Source of the DNA: Kitasatospora sp. NBC_00374
GTDB taxonomy: Bacteria; Actinomycetota; Actinomycetes; Streptomycetales; Streptomycetaceae
DNA length: 64,000 nt
NCBI RefSeq assembly: GCF_041434935.1
Contig: NZ_CP107964.1
Location: 3,534,001-3,598,000, forward strand
Direction of reading: 5' to 3'
The first letter of the stretch is position 1; every line of letters starts with the position of its first letter. Of the stretch, positions 1-9,285 are shown one piece after another. Position numbers and translations under genes: made by a program. The notes under the pieces were generated by a model that was not told the origin of the DNA, searched no databases, and worked only from the letters and a program-made list of their open reading frames with translations.

Positions 1-2
1 TG

Positions 3-497
3 CTCACCACCAGCGCCTGCGGACTGTGCGGCCGGGACACCGTGGAGGCCGTCCGCACCCACAGCCACTGGCCGGTCGAACAGGACCCCCTGACGGTGCG
101 CCAGGAGATCCTGTACGGGCTGCCGGACACCCTGCGCGCCGCCCAGCGCACCTTCGAGTCCACCGGCGGCCTGCACGCGGCCGGGCTGTTCGACGCGGCC
201 GGCGAGCTGCTCTGCGCCCGCGAGGACGTCGGCCGGCACAACGCCGTCGACAAGGTGATCGGCTGGGCGCTGCGGGAGGGGCGGCTTCCCCTGACGGGCC
301 ATCTGCTGCTGGTCAGCGGCCGCGCCTCGTTCGAGCTGACCCAGAAGGCCGCGCTGGCGGGCATCCCGCTGCTGGCCGCCGTCTCGGCGCCGTCCTCGCT
401 CGCGGTGGACCTGGCCGAGGAGCTCGGCCTGACCCTGATCGGCTTCCTGCGCGGGCAGGGCGCGAACGTCTACACCCGTGCCGACCGGATCGGCTGA
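3..497 (+). CDS. fdhD: FdhD, formate dehydrogenase accessory sulfurtransferase (5' truncated by window edge)
   Basis: The C-terminal part (about 164 residues) of FdhD, which in characterised bacteria passes sulfur from a cysteine desulfurase to the molybdenum cofactor of formate dehydrogenase. The reading frame enters from outside the window, so the start is missing. The visible part begins [10 protein letters not shown], which contains the conserved CxxC pair that carries the sulfur, and continues with [11 protein letters not shown] and [10 protein letters not shown], both typical of the family. It ends with YTRADRIG and TGA. No formate dehydrogenase subunit lies within the window. The family call is firm. 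Confidence 0.95.
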   Translation, partial: LTTSACGLCGRDTVEAVRTHSHWPVEQDPLTVRQEILYGLPDTLRAAQRTFESTGGLHAAGLFDAAGELLCAREDVGRHNAVDKVIGWALREGRLPLTGHLLLVSGRASFELTQKAALAGIPLLAAVSAPSSLAVDLAEELGLTLIGFLRGQGANVYTRADRIG

Positions 498-589
498 AGC
501 CCGGTCAGGCCCGGCCCGGCTTCCCCGGGAGGCGGGTTCGCAGACGTCCCGGCCCGCGCCGGACCGGGCCGGCGGTCAGGAGCGGCGGC

Positions 590-925
590 TCAGGAGCGGC
601 GGCTGCTGCGGCGGACCAGCCAGACCACCAGGACGACCGCGAGGATCACCAGGATCGCCACGACGACGAACCCGATCAGCCCGCCCTTGGACTTCTTCTT
701 GCTCTTGCTCTTGCTCTTGGCCAGCTCGGTCGTGGCCGCGGCCTTCTGCGCGACCGGCGCCTGGGCCTGCGACTGCGCGCCGGTGCTCCCCGCCGCCGCG
801 GGTGCCTGCTGAACGGCCGAGACGGCGGCCGTACGCGGTGCGGCCGAGGCCGTACCGGCCGCCAGCGTGGCGCCGCCGGCCGCGAGTGCCAGGGCGAGCA
901 GTGCCCCCGCCAGACGTGTTCTCAT
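590..925 (-). CDS. Small exported protein with C-terminal membrane anchor
   Basis: A 111-residue protein with a clear signal peptide (MRTRLAGALLALALAAGG, predicted cleavage near TASA-A). A low-complexity Ala/Gln linker follows, then a Lys/Ser block (KSKSKSKKKSK), one transmembrane helix (about residues 82-105) and an Arg-rich tail. The ATG at 925 was chosen because GAGGTGGG lies just upstream; an in-frame GTG nine bases earlier falls inside that ribosome-binding site. The layout is that of an exported protein retained in the membrane. I recognise no domain and give no function. It is convergent with fdhD, and the 92-bp gap holds a direct repeat around the stop codon. Confidence 0.75.
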   Translation of the reverse strand: MRTRLAGALLALALAAGGATLAAGTASAAPRTAAVSAVQQAPAAAGSTGAQSQAQAPVAQKAAATTELAKSKSKSKKKSKGGLIGFVVVAILVILAVVLVVWLVRRSSRRS

Positions 926-1052
926 CTGTCCCACCTCGTTCCCGCCCGGCCCCCATGGCCCTGCGACCGCCTCACTGTGGCATGCGGGCCCACCGGGCGA
1001 CAGGGGTGCGGTGCCGCCCGTTCCCCAGCTGTGACGCTGTAACGGCGCCGCG

Positions 1053-1493
1053 CTACCCGGCGAGTTCGGCGTCGGCCCGGGCGGTGACGACGGTCAGCAC
1101 CCGGGCGGCCGCCGCCAGGTCCTCGGCGGGCAGGTCGCCGTAGAGCCGCGCGGTGAGCTCGCCCACGGCGGCCCTGATGCCGTCCTGCCGCGCCCGGCCG
1201 CTGTCGGTGAGCCCGAGCCGGCCGCCGTCGCCGGGCAGCTCCGCCAGCAGCCCGGCGGCCGTCAGCTCGGCGAGGACGGCGAGCGCGGCCGCCGCGTCGA
1301 TCTTCAGCGTGGAGGTCATCCGGGCGACGAGCGCGTCGCGTTCGGCGGCGCCGCCGCGGTCCGCCGTGGCGTTGAGCGCCAGCGACTGGTGGAAGGTGGT
1401 GCCGCTGTCGGCCAGCCGCGTCTCCAGCAGGGCGCGGGTGGCGTGGTGGGCCTGGCCGATGACCTGGCCGTTGAGGGTCGGAACGGTGGACAT
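1053..1493 (-). CDS. MarR-type winged-helix regulator, second gene of the pair
   Basis: A 146-residue protein (MSTVPTLNGQVIGQAHHATR...) with the length and pattern of MarR-type regulators: an N-terminal helix, a central winged helix (about residues 45-95, with the wing around ELPGDGGRLGLTDSGRAR) and a C-terminal dimerisation helix. It starts two bases after the stop of the upstream MarR gene, so the two are almost certainly co-transcribed and translationally coupled. The helix-turn-helix is more divergent than in the upstream gene, so this protein may act as a partner or ligand sensor rather than an independent repressor; that is inference. Confidence 0.8.
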   Translation of the reverse strand: MSTVPTLNGQVIGQAHHATRALLETRLADSGTTFHQSLALNATADRGGAAERDALVARMTSTLKIDAAAALAVLAELTAAGLLAELPGDGGRLGLTDSGRARQDGIRAAVGELTARLYGDLPAEDLAAAARVLTVVTARADAELAG

Positions 1494-1495
1494 GG

Positions 1496-1999
1496 CTACT
1501 CCTCGGTCGAGACGTCGGCCGAAACGCCGGCCGGACTGTCGAGTGGTGCGTCGAGCGGCACGTCGAGCAGGGCCGTCAGCTCGTCGACCAGCGCCCGGGT
1601 GCGCGCGCCGTCCCGCCCGCCGAGCGGCGCCAGCAGCCGGTCGAGCAGCTGGTGGACGACCGCGATCGCGCGGCCGGTGACCTCCCGCCCCTCGGCGGTC
1701 AGCGCCAGCTGGACGGCGCGGGTGTCGGCCGGGTCCGGGGTGCGCTCCACCAGACCGGCCGCCTCCAGGGCGCGGGCCAGCTTGGAGACGTACAGCGGTT
1801 CGAGGCCGGTGTGGTCGGCCAGCCGGCGCTGGCTGGGGCGGGCGCCGGAGCGCCCCATTCCGTGGAGGGAGGCCAGCAGCGAGTACTGCGCGTGGGTCAG
1901 CCCCAGGGGTGCGAGGGCCCGGTCGACCGCCACGCGCCACTTGGTCGACAGGCGCCAGACCAGGAAGCCGGGCGTCGGACCGGCGGGGGTTTCACTCAT
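1496..1999 (-). CDS. MarR family transcriptional regulator
   Basis: A 167-residue MarR regulator. The core LTHAQYSLLASLHG, then QRRLADHTGLEPLYVSKLARALEAAGLVER (recognition helix) and DTRAVQLALTAEGREV (wing) are textbook MarR. The last 20 residues (LDVPLDAPLDSPAGVS) are a degenerate Leu-Asp-rich tail of unknown role. It is the first gene of a two-MarR operon. Two identical 14-bp elements lie 9-38 bp upstream of the start codon, where they would cover the promoter, suggesting autoregulation. The effector is unknown, and no transporter or enzyme gene is divergently linked. Confidence 0.92.
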   Translation of the reverse strand: MSETPAGPTPGFLVWRLSTKWRVAVDRALAPLGLTHAQYSLLASLHGMGRSGARPSQRRLADHTGLEPLYVSKLARALEAAGLVERTPDPADTRAVQLALTAEGREVTGRAIAVVHQLLDRLLAPLGGRDGARTRALVDELTALLDVPLDAPLDSPAGVSADVSTEE

Positions 2000-2008
2000 G
2001 CCAAATAC

Positions 2009-2037
2009 AGTACATGGCTACTAAGTACATGGCTACT
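2009..2037. promoter_or_regulatory. Tandem operator upstream of the MarR pair
   Basis: Two exact copies of AGTACATGGCTACT (2009-2022 and 2024-2037) repeat with a 15-bp period. Each copy is an imperfect palindrome (AGTA...TACT). They sit immediately upstream of the ATG of the first MarR gene. MarR proteins commonly bind paired palindromes overlapping their own promoter, so autoregulation is the simplest reading. Confidence 0.6.
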
Positions 2038-2097
2038 GTTTGCCCCGACAGTTCGGACGGGCGGGAGCCGGACGGGCGGGAGCCGGGCAGGCGGGAG

Positions 2098-3903
2098 TCA
2101 GCCGGGCGGCGGCGAGGCCGGGCCGGACAGCGCGACGGCGACCAGGGCGCGCAGCGCGGCGGCGATCTGGCCGAGCGGCAGGGTGGACTCGTCCGCGAAC
2201 AGCTCGACCAGCCAGCCGCCCGCCGGGTTGCCACCGCCGGCCGCGACCATCCCCTTGTAACCGCTGACCACCATCATGGCCTCCTCCGCCGGGTCGTTAC
2301 CGGGCGCTCCGGCCCGCAACGAGAACGCGCCACCGCGCACCGCGCGCCGGGTGGTCGGGTAGTGGCCGAGGTCGAAGACGGCGTCCGGGGCCTCGATCTG
2401 GGCCCGCTGGGTCTGCGCCTTGTTGCCGCTGGGCCCGCTGGTCATCCGGTACACGGCGTGCTGCGCGGTGCGCATCAGCTGGGAGCCCGGCGGGACGTAC
2501 GAGACCCACCAGCCGACGGCGTTCAGCAGCCGGGCGGAGGTCTCGGCGACGGTGGTCAGCCGGGCCAGGGTGTCGGCGGGGTGACTGCTGCGGCGGGTGG
2601 TGCTCTGGTCCAGGGCGGCGAGGACGGCCGCGAGCAGCTGCCCGGGGTCGGCGCTGTGCGCGGCGCCGCGGAAGCGACGGCGGTCGTGGTTGCCCATCCG
2701 GCCGGCGCCGGGGCCGGCCTTGCGGCCGTCGGCGCGGTGGTGCGGGTCGGCGGCGTCGGCCAGCAGCACCACCGGGTCGGGGGCGAGACCCGGGCCGTGG
2801 CTGCGGCCGGCCACCACCGGGTGGGCGGCGCGGGCGGCCTTGGCCCGGTACTGGGCGGCGTCGGCGAGCCGGAACAGCCGGTCCGGCGTGCTGACCGGGC
2901 CGATCGAGTCGCCGGTGGAGGCGACCCCGCAGGCCACCCCCTCGCCCTCGGTCAGTTCCAGCGCCTTGGTGCACAGGTCCTCGGCGACGGCCACCACCTC
3001 GTCGGCCTTCTGGCCCTCGGCGAGCAGGCAGAACTCGTCACCGCCGAGCCGGGCGGCCAGACTGCCGGGGAGCCGGGCGGCGGAGAGCGAGAGCTGCTGG
3101 GCGAACCGTTCCAGCAGCCGGTCGCCCATCTCGTGCCCGAGCTGGTCGTTCACCCGCTTGAGGCCGTTGACGTCGCAGACCACCAGGCTGACCACGGTGT
3201 TGTCCCGGATGTGGGCCTTCAGCGCGCTCTCCAGCCGGGCATCGACCGCGCGCCGGTTGGCCAGGCCGGTGAGCGCGTCGGTGAAGGCCAGTCGGCGCAG
3301 GTCCGCGACCCGCTCGGTCTGGGCCAGGCCGGCCGAGATCTGGGCGGCCAGCAGGGTGGCGTAGTCGGTGTCGGCGTCGGTGAAGACCGGCAGGCCGACC
3401 GCCCGCGCCAGGTACAGCTCACCCCAGGCCTGGCCGTGCAGCACGATCGGGGCGACCAGGCAGCACGCCCGGCCCCGACGGCGCAGCCCGGCGGCCCGCT
3501 CCTGACAGAAGGCGCCGGCCCCGGGGTGGGCGTACGCGCTGTGCGGGGGGTGGTCCTCGGCGGTCTGCACCCAGGCCCGGGGCAGCCGGCCGCCGGACCA
3601 CTGCTCCTCCAGATACGTGACGATCTCCGGGAAGTCGTGCACCGGGTAGGACTCGTCCTCGGGGAGTTCCTCCTCCCCGGCCGCCAGGTCGCCGTGGTTG
3701 ACCAGCACCCGCAGCCGGCCGGACTCGCGGTCCCAGACCGAGACGGCGGCCATGGTGGCGGCGAGCGCGTCGGTGGCCCGCACGGCGGCGGCCCGGACGG
3801 CTTCCAGCGGGGTGAGCGCACCGGACATGTCCTGCGCCAGTCCGACCACCGCCTGGAGCCGGAGATCCGGGGTGGACGCCGCAGCGGAACCGTCGTCGCT
3901 CAT
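2098..3903 (-). CDS. GAF-GGDEF diguanylate cyclase (CdgE-like)
   Basis: A 601-residue protein predicted to make cyclic di-GMP from two GTP. Residues about 15-195 look like a GAF sensor domain. The GGDEF domain follows: DALTGLANRR near 209, CDVNGLKRVND, GHEMGDRLL, and an intact GGDEF signature at 287-291. The inhibitory I-site (RxxD ending five residues before GGDEF) is absent, since that position reads LPGS. About 210 further residues after the cyclase domain end in a region that could be a second GAF-like fold. No EAL domain is present. The ATG at 3903 follows GGCGAGGCG. By position next to an adenylate cyclase it matches what I recall as S. coelicolor SCO4931 (CdgE). In streptomycetes c-di-GMP controls development through BldD. 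Confidence 0.9.
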   Translation of the reverse strand: MSDDGSAAASTPDLRLQAVVGLAQDMSGALTPLEAVRAAAVRATDALAATMAAVSVWDRESGRLRVLVNHGDLAAGEEELPEDESYPVHDFPEIVTYLEEQWSGGRLPRAWVQTAEDHPPHSAYAHPGAGAFCQERAAGLRRRGRACCLVAPIVLHGQAWGELYLARAVGLPVFTDADTDYATLLAAQISAGLAQTERVADLRRLAFTDALTGLANRRAVDARLESALKAHIRDNTVVSLVVCDVNGLKRVNDQLGHEMGDRLLERFAQQLSLSAARLPGSLAARLGGDEFCLLAEGQKADEVVAVAEDLCTKALELTEGEGVACGVASTGDSIGPVSTPDRLFRLADAAQYRAKAARAAHPVVAGRSHGPGLAPDPVVLLADAADPHHRADGRKAGPGAGRMGNHDRRRFRGAAHSADPGQLLAAVLAALDQSTTRRSSHPADTLARLTTVAETSARLLNAVGWWVSYVPPGSQLMRTAQHAVYRMTSGPSGNKAQTQRAQIEAPDAVFDLGHYPTTRRAVRGGAFSLRAGAPGNDPAEEAMMVVSGYKGMVAAGGGNPAGGWLVELFADESTLPLGQIAAALRALVAVALSGPASPPPG

Positions 3904-4049
3904 CGTCGCCTCGCCACTCACGGATCGCCTCATCCCTCGCCGCGGATCCATTCCTGGACCAAGCCTATGGCGGTTTGAGAGCGCTATGCCCGATTTGTCA
4001 AGGTCAACCCGGCAAGATCGGCCGGACGGGGCCGGGGTGGTCGGACCGG

Positions 4050-5165
4050 CTAGCCGAGGCGGCCGGGGCGGGAGAGCAGCCAGGGCTCGACCAGGCCCAG
4101 CCCGCGAACCGGGCGGCGCCACATCGGCTGCAGGTGGAAGCGGTGGTCCCCGTCGTCCTGCGGGCCCTCGTCCGGGCCGCCGTCGGGGGCCGGGGTGGAG
4201 ACCGCGCCGAGCAGCTCCAGTGCGGCGGCCAGCTCGCCGTCGACCAGTACCGCGTCCCGGGGCGCGATCGAGGTGAGCCGGCTCGCCAGGTTGACGGTGG
4301 TGCCGAAGACGTCCCCCATCCGGGAGGTGACGGTGCCGAAGGCCATCCCCACCCGCAGGGCGGGCATGGTGTCCTCCTTGGCCAGCGTCTCGACCAGGCT
4401 GAGCGCGATCTCGGCGGCGGTGGCCGGGTCCTCGGAGACGTAGAGGATCTCGTCGCCCAGGGTCTTGATCACCCGGCCGCCCTGACCGGCGATCAGGTCG
4501 GAGCAGGTGTTCTCGAAGGTCTCCACCAGCTCGCCCAGCTCCTCCTCCTCCAGCCGGCGCGAGAGGCGGGTGAAGCCCACCAGGTCGGCGAAGCCCACGG
4601 CGAGGCGGCCGCTGGTGATCTCGGTGTCCTCGGCGGCCTGCACCACCCGGCCGGTGACGGCCGCGAGCTGACGGCGCCAGACGTACACCAGGAACTGCTC
4701 CAGCTCCGGCAGCAGCAGCTCGACCAGGGGGTACGCGACGTCGGCCCGGGTCATCCCGGGCTCGACGGCCTGGGTGAGGTTCTCCAGGAAGGTGTCCATC
4801 TGCCAGCCGGCCAGCCGGGCCGTGGTCTGCCCGGTCGACCGGGCGACCTGGATCGCCATCGGCTCGCTGAGCAGCCCGGACTCGACCAGGCCGGCCAGTC
4901 GGCGCAGCGCGATCACGTCGTTGTCGGTGAGGGCCCGGGACTGCCCGATGTCCGGAAAGCCCATCGCCCGCCAGAAGCGGGTGGCCAGCTCCATCGGCAC
5001 ATCGGCGGCGCGGGCCGCCTGGTACGGGGTGTAACGGCGGGGCGCGTCCAGGATCAGCCGCTCCAGGTCGAGTGCGACCGTCTGGTCATCGTCCTGCTGG
5101 CCGCCACCGCCGCCGCTTCCGTCTGCCACCGATCCGTCCCCGTGCGGTCGCCGCACTTGCCTCAT
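4050..5165 (-). CDS. cya: Class III adenylate cyclase
   Basis: A 371-residue soluble cyclase predicted to form cAMP. The N-terminal 190 residues are helical with no membrane span. The class III catalytic domain runs from about residue 200: FADLVGFTRLS holds the first metal-binding Asp, KTLGDEILYVS the second, and GTTVNLASRL the transition-state Asn/Arg pair. A C-terminal tail (HRFHLQPMWRRPVRGLG) follows. The length is close to the S. coelicolor Cya (SCO4928) as I recall it. The ATG at 5165 was chosen because upstream in-frame sequence is Arg/Pro-rich and non-protein-like. It lies between the c-di-GMP cyclase and birA on the same strand, so two nucleotide second-messenger enzymes are neighbours here. 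Confidence 0.93.
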   Translation of the reverse strand: MRQVRRPHGDGSVADGSGGGGGQQDDDQTVALDLERLILDAPRRYTPYQAARAADVPMELATRFWRAMGFPDIGQSRALTDNDVIALRRLAGLVESGLLSEPMAIQVARSTGQTTARLAGWQMDTFLENLTQAVEPGMTRADVAYPLVELLLPELEQFLVYVWRRQLAAVTGRVVQAAEDTEITSGRLAVGFADLVGFTRLSRRLEEEELGELVETFENTCSDLIAGQGGRVIKTLGDEILYVSEDPATAAEIALSLVETLAKEDTMPALRVGMAFGTVTSRMGDVFGTTVNLASRLTSIAPRDAVLVDGELAAALELLGAVSTPAPDGGPDEGPQDDGDHRFHLQPMWRRPVRGLGLVEPWLLSRPGRLG

Positions 5166-5328
5166 GTCCTGCCTGTCCAAGGGCGCACGACCACCGCGCG
5201 GGTAGTGGCGCGCCTCACACCGCTGCCAGGTGGAATGTTCGCACGGAAATGCAGGACATGTCTCCTGAGCTGTGCCGACGGTCCGGCCGCGAGGCGGGCC
5301 GGGGCCCGCATCGCCTCTGGTCAGCCGG

Positions 5329-6222
5329 TCAGGACGGCTCGGGGCGCACGTGCACCACGTCACCCGCCGCGACGGAGTGGCGCTCGCCGTCGGGGGTGCG
5401 CACCACCAGCCGGCCGTCGCCGTCCACGGCCACGGCCTCGCCGTGCAGCTCGCGATCGCCCGGCAGCTGCACCAGGACCGGCCGGCCCAGGGTGGTGCAG
5501 CGGGCGGTGTAGGCGGGCAGCAGGCCGCTGGCGTGCGGGTCTCCGGCCGCGGTCACCCAGGTGCCGTACAGCTCGGCGAGTTCGCGCAGCAGGGCCCGCA
5601 GCAGGGTCTGCCGGTCGGTGACGGCGGCGCCGGCCAGCGCCAGCGAGGTGGCCGCGGGCACGGGGAGCTCGGAGTCGCGCAGCGAGACGTTGACGCCGAG
5701 GCCGACCACCACCGCGCCGTCGGCGAGCTCGGTGAGGATGCCGCCGACCTTGCGCTCGACGCCGTCGACGGTGACCAGCAGGTCGTTCGGCCACTTCAGG
5801 CCGGTCTCGACCTCGCCCACCCGGGCGAGGACGGAGGCGGCGGCGACCCCGGTGAGGATGGGCAGCCAGCCGTAGCGCTCGACCGGCACCCCGGTGGGCC
5901 TGAGCAGGACGGACAGGAACAGGCCGGAGCGGGCCGGCGCCGTCCACTGCCGGTCCAGCCGGCCGCGCCCGGCGGTCTGCTCCTCGGCGATCAGCACCGT
6001 GCCCTCGGGGGCTCCCTCCTTTGCCCGGGCGGCCAGGTCGGAGTTGGTGGACCCGGTGTCGGTCACCACGTCGAGGGCGGTCCACAGCCCGCCCGGCAGG
6101 ACCAGGTCGCGGCGCAGCACGGCGGCGTCCAGCGGGGGGCGGTCGAGGTCGGTCCAGGGGGAGGGTCCGTCGTGGCCGAAGCCACGCAGTCCGCTGCGGC
6201 GGGGAGGAGTGGGCTCGGTCAC
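5329..6222 (-). CDS. birA: Biotin--[acetyl-CoA-carboxylase] ligase
   Basis: A 297-residue BirA that activates biotin as biotinyl-AMP and attaches it to the lysine of biotin carrier domains. Visible motifs: DTGSTNSD, the biotin/ATP loop [16 protein letters not shown] and GLGVNVS, followed by the small C-terminal SH3-like domain ([16 protein letters not shown]...). It lacks the N-terminal helix-turn-helix of E. coli BirA, so it is a monofunctional (group I) ligase. It is divergent from the carboxylase beta gene. Its likely substrate, the biotinylated alpha subunit, is encoded at 11920-13692. Confidence 0.96.
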   Translation of the reverse strand: MTEPTPPRRSGLRGFGHDGPSPWTDLDRPPLDAAVLRRDLVLPGGLWTALDVVTDTGSTNSDLAARAKEGAPEGTVLIAEEQTAGRGRLDRQWTAPARSGLFLSVLLRPTGVPVERYGWLPILTGVAAASVLARVGEVETGLKWPNDLLVTVDGVERKVGGILTELADGAVVVGLGVNVSLRDSELPVPAATSLALAGAAVTDRQTLLRALLRELAELYGTWVTAAGDPHASGLLPAYTARCTTLGRPVLVQLPGDRELHGEAVAVDGDGRLVVRTPDGERHSVAAGDVVHVRPEPS

Positions 6223-6384
6223 CGGGCCAGCGTACCGACGGAGCGTCAGCCGGTCGCTGAGGACGCGGGGGGCCGCGCGTCGGACCGGGCCGCCGCCGTC
6301 CGCGGCCCGTCCGCGGCCGTCGCCGGCCGTCCACCGACCGGCCTCCGGCCGTAAGCCGCCCCATCATCGCGCAGAACGCCACCG

Positions 6385-6397
6385 GACACACTGTGTC
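6385..6397. promoter_or_regulatory. Perfect palindrome upstream of the carboxylase beta gene
   Basis: GACACACTGTGTC is an exact 13-bp palindrome in the roughly 300-bp divergent region between birA and the carboxylase beta gene. It lies about 40 bp upstream of a possible -10 hexamer TACGCT. It could be an operator; I do not recognise the regulator. Confidence 0.3.
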
Positions 6398-6520
6398 GCC
6401 TGCCATAACCGGAACGGCCCGGCGCTGGCTACGCTACTCAACGGTAGTTCGCAGCGCCGCCCTGCCCGGAATCCCACCCCTGCGTCAGGCCGCGGCCCAT
6501 GGACCAGGGAGAGCCACCGG

Positions 6521-8101
<1,581 letters not shown>

Positions 8102-8125
8102 GCCCCGAAGGGAGAGGATGGACCC

Positions 8126-8344
8126 ATGCCCCCGATCCATGTGCTGCACGGGCAGCCGACCCCCGAGGAGCTGGCCACCGTCCTGGCGGTGGTCTCAGCC
8201 CGGGCCGCCGCCGCGCAGGCCGCCGCCGAGGCGGCCCGCACGACGGGCGGCCCGGCCTCCCCGTGGAACGACAACGCCCGGCGCCTGCGCCCCGTGCTGC
8301 GGCCGGGCGCGCACGCCTGGCGCACCTCCGGCTGGGCGCGCTGA
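8126..8344 (+). CDS. accE: Acyl-CoA carboxylase epsilon subunit
   Basis: A 72-residue protein of the actinobacterial AccE/PccE family. Epsilon subunits bind and stimulate the beta subunit. Family features: the start PPIHVLHGQPTPEELATVLAVV, an Ala-rich central helix and the C-terminal WNDNARRLRPVLRPGAHAWRTSGW. It lies directly downstream of its partner beta gene and is followed by a strong hairpin terminator, so beta and epsilon form a two-gene operon. Confidence 0.93.
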   Translation: MPPIHVLHGQPTPEELATVLAVVSARAAAAQAAAEAARTTGGPASPWNDNARRLRPVLRPGAHAWRTSGWAR

Positions 8345-8373
8345 CCGGCCGGCCCCGCACCGACCGGTCGCAC

Positions 8374-8401
8374 CGAAGGGCCCCCGACCGGGGGCCCTTC
8401 G
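8374..8401 (+). terminator. Terminator of the carboxylase beta-epsilon operon
   Basis: A perfect 12-bp stem (CGAAGGGCCCCC / GGGGGCCCTTCG) with a 4-base loop, 30 bp after the accE stop. It also lies just beyond the 3' end of the convergent doxX gene, so it may work in both directions. Confidence 0.85.
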
Positions 8402-8412
8402 GCCGTCCGGGG

Positions 8413-8883
8413 TCAGACGGCCGCCGGGGCCGGCTCCTCGGCCGCGGTCGCCGGGGCGCCCCGGCGCTTCAGCACGGGCCCCAGCACGGAGCCCAGCGCG
8501 AAGCTGCCCGGGCCGGCGAAGGCGATCAGCAGGAAGACCCACGAGTACAGCGCGGCGGTCTCGCCGCCGTTCTCGATCGGCCACAGCGCCCGCTCCTGGT
8601 GGACGTCGAAGTACGCGAACGCCATCGAGCCGGAGCACAGCAGGGCGGCCGTCCGGGTGCGGAGGCCGACCAGCACCAGGCTGCCCGCGCCCAGCTCGAT
8701 CAGCCCGGCGTAGAAGCCGGGCCAGGCCCAGGTGCCGACCGTGGCACCGCCGCCGACACCGCCGAGCACACCGAACAGCTTGGCCGCGCCGTGGCAGACG
8801 AAGAGCAGGCCGACCACGATTCTGAACAGGCCGAGGACGTGCGGTCGGGCGGTCTCGACGGCCTCGCGCGGGACGAAGGGCAT
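8413..8883 (-). CDS. DoxX family membrane protein
   Basis: A 156-residue DoxX-like integral membrane protein. Four hydrophobic segments are visible: LGLFRIVVGLLFVCHGAAKLFG, FYAGLIELGAGSLVLVGL, AALLCSGSMAFAYF and LYSWVFLLIAFAGPGSFALG. They carry the family traits of an HGxxKLF stretch after TM1 and a Glu in TM2. Related proteins take part in membrane redox or thiol stress complexes; the substrate here is unknown. The ATG at 8883 follows GAGGAG. An iron-box-like sequence lies 38 bp upstream, suggesting iron control. Confidence 0.85.
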   Translation of the reverse strand: MPFVPREAVETARPHVLGLFRIVVGLLFVCHGAAKLFGVLGGVGGGATVGTWAWPGFYAGLIELGAGSLVLVGLRTRTAALLCSGSMAFAYFDVHQERALWPIENGGETAALYSWVFLLIAFAGPGSFALGSVLGPVLKRRGAPATAAEEPAPAAV

Positions 8884-8920
8884 GGGGGGACTCCTCGCTC
8901 GGGGGTGAATCGGGGTGAAC

Positions 8921-8939
8921 TTAGGGTTGCCTAAGCTAA
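8921..8939. promoter_or_regulatory. Iron-box-like operator (DmdR/IdeR type) upstream of doxX
   Basis: The 19-mer starting TTAGGGTTGCC and ending TAAGCTAA matches the actinobacterial iron box (TTAGGTTAGGCTSACCTAA) at about 15 of 19 positions, including the outer TTAGG and terminal TAA. It lies in the promoter region of the DoxX gene. The count is by eye against the consensus I remember. Confidence 0.5.
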
Positions 8940-9064
8940 TGGCCGCCCGCAATCCCGCGGTCGAGGAATTCACACGCCCGTGACAAATCGTCACACCGGC
9001 GGCACACCGGGTGAGGCACACCGCCCCGACGCACTCTCCGGCCTGCCCGGAACGCCCCACCGAA

Positions 9065-9082
9065 CTGAGTACCCGTACTCAG
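9065..9082. promoter_or_regulatory. Perfect inverted repeat CTGAGTA-CCCG-TACTCAG
   Basis: Seven-base arms around a CCCG spacer, 33 bp upstream of the small-gene GTG and 204 bp upstream of maf. It is too short for a confident terminator. It is a candidate operator for the small membrane gene; no regulator recognised. Confidence 0.35.
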
Positions 9083-9115
9083 GCGGGCGGCCGACCCGCG
9101 GCGCAAGCTGATGAT

Positions 9116-9241
9116 GTGCTCTGGTCAGATCCCGGCGACGAGCCCTCGCCCGAAGCCCGCCGAGTGCAGCGGATGCTGCACCGGGCCGGCCTGCTGCTCG
9201 CCGTCGTCACCGTCCTGGCGGCCCTGCTGCTGATGCTCTAG
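9116..9241 (+). CDS. Possible small single-span membrane protein
   Basis: A 41-residue reading frame from GTG ([20 protein letters not shown]...) with one C-terminal hydrophobic helix ([18 protein letters not shown]) ending at TAG just before maf. The frame stays open upstream to 9011, so the start is uncertain and no good ribosome-binding site is seen. The acidic-then-amphipathic-then-membrane layout looks protein-like. No function can be assigned. Confidence 0.4.
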   Translation: MLWSDPGDEPSPEARRVQRMLHRAGLLLAVVTVLAALLLML

Positions 9242-9285
9242 CCGGGCCGCCACCGGCGGTGTCCCGACCCCCTAGGCTTGGCCGC

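Noticed and set aside
1909..3978. Very long open frame on the strand opposite the diguanylate cyclase gene
   Set aside because: Its translation is Gly/Arg/Ala/Val-rich without domains. It mirrors the cyclase gene, as is usual in GC-rich DNA. The same holds for other long antisense frames over accA2, the deoA region and sdhA.
9259..9285. Upstream GTG start for maf
   Set aside because: The added residues are not conserved-looking, and the TAGGCT hexamer seven bases before ATG 9286 argues for leaderless initiation there.
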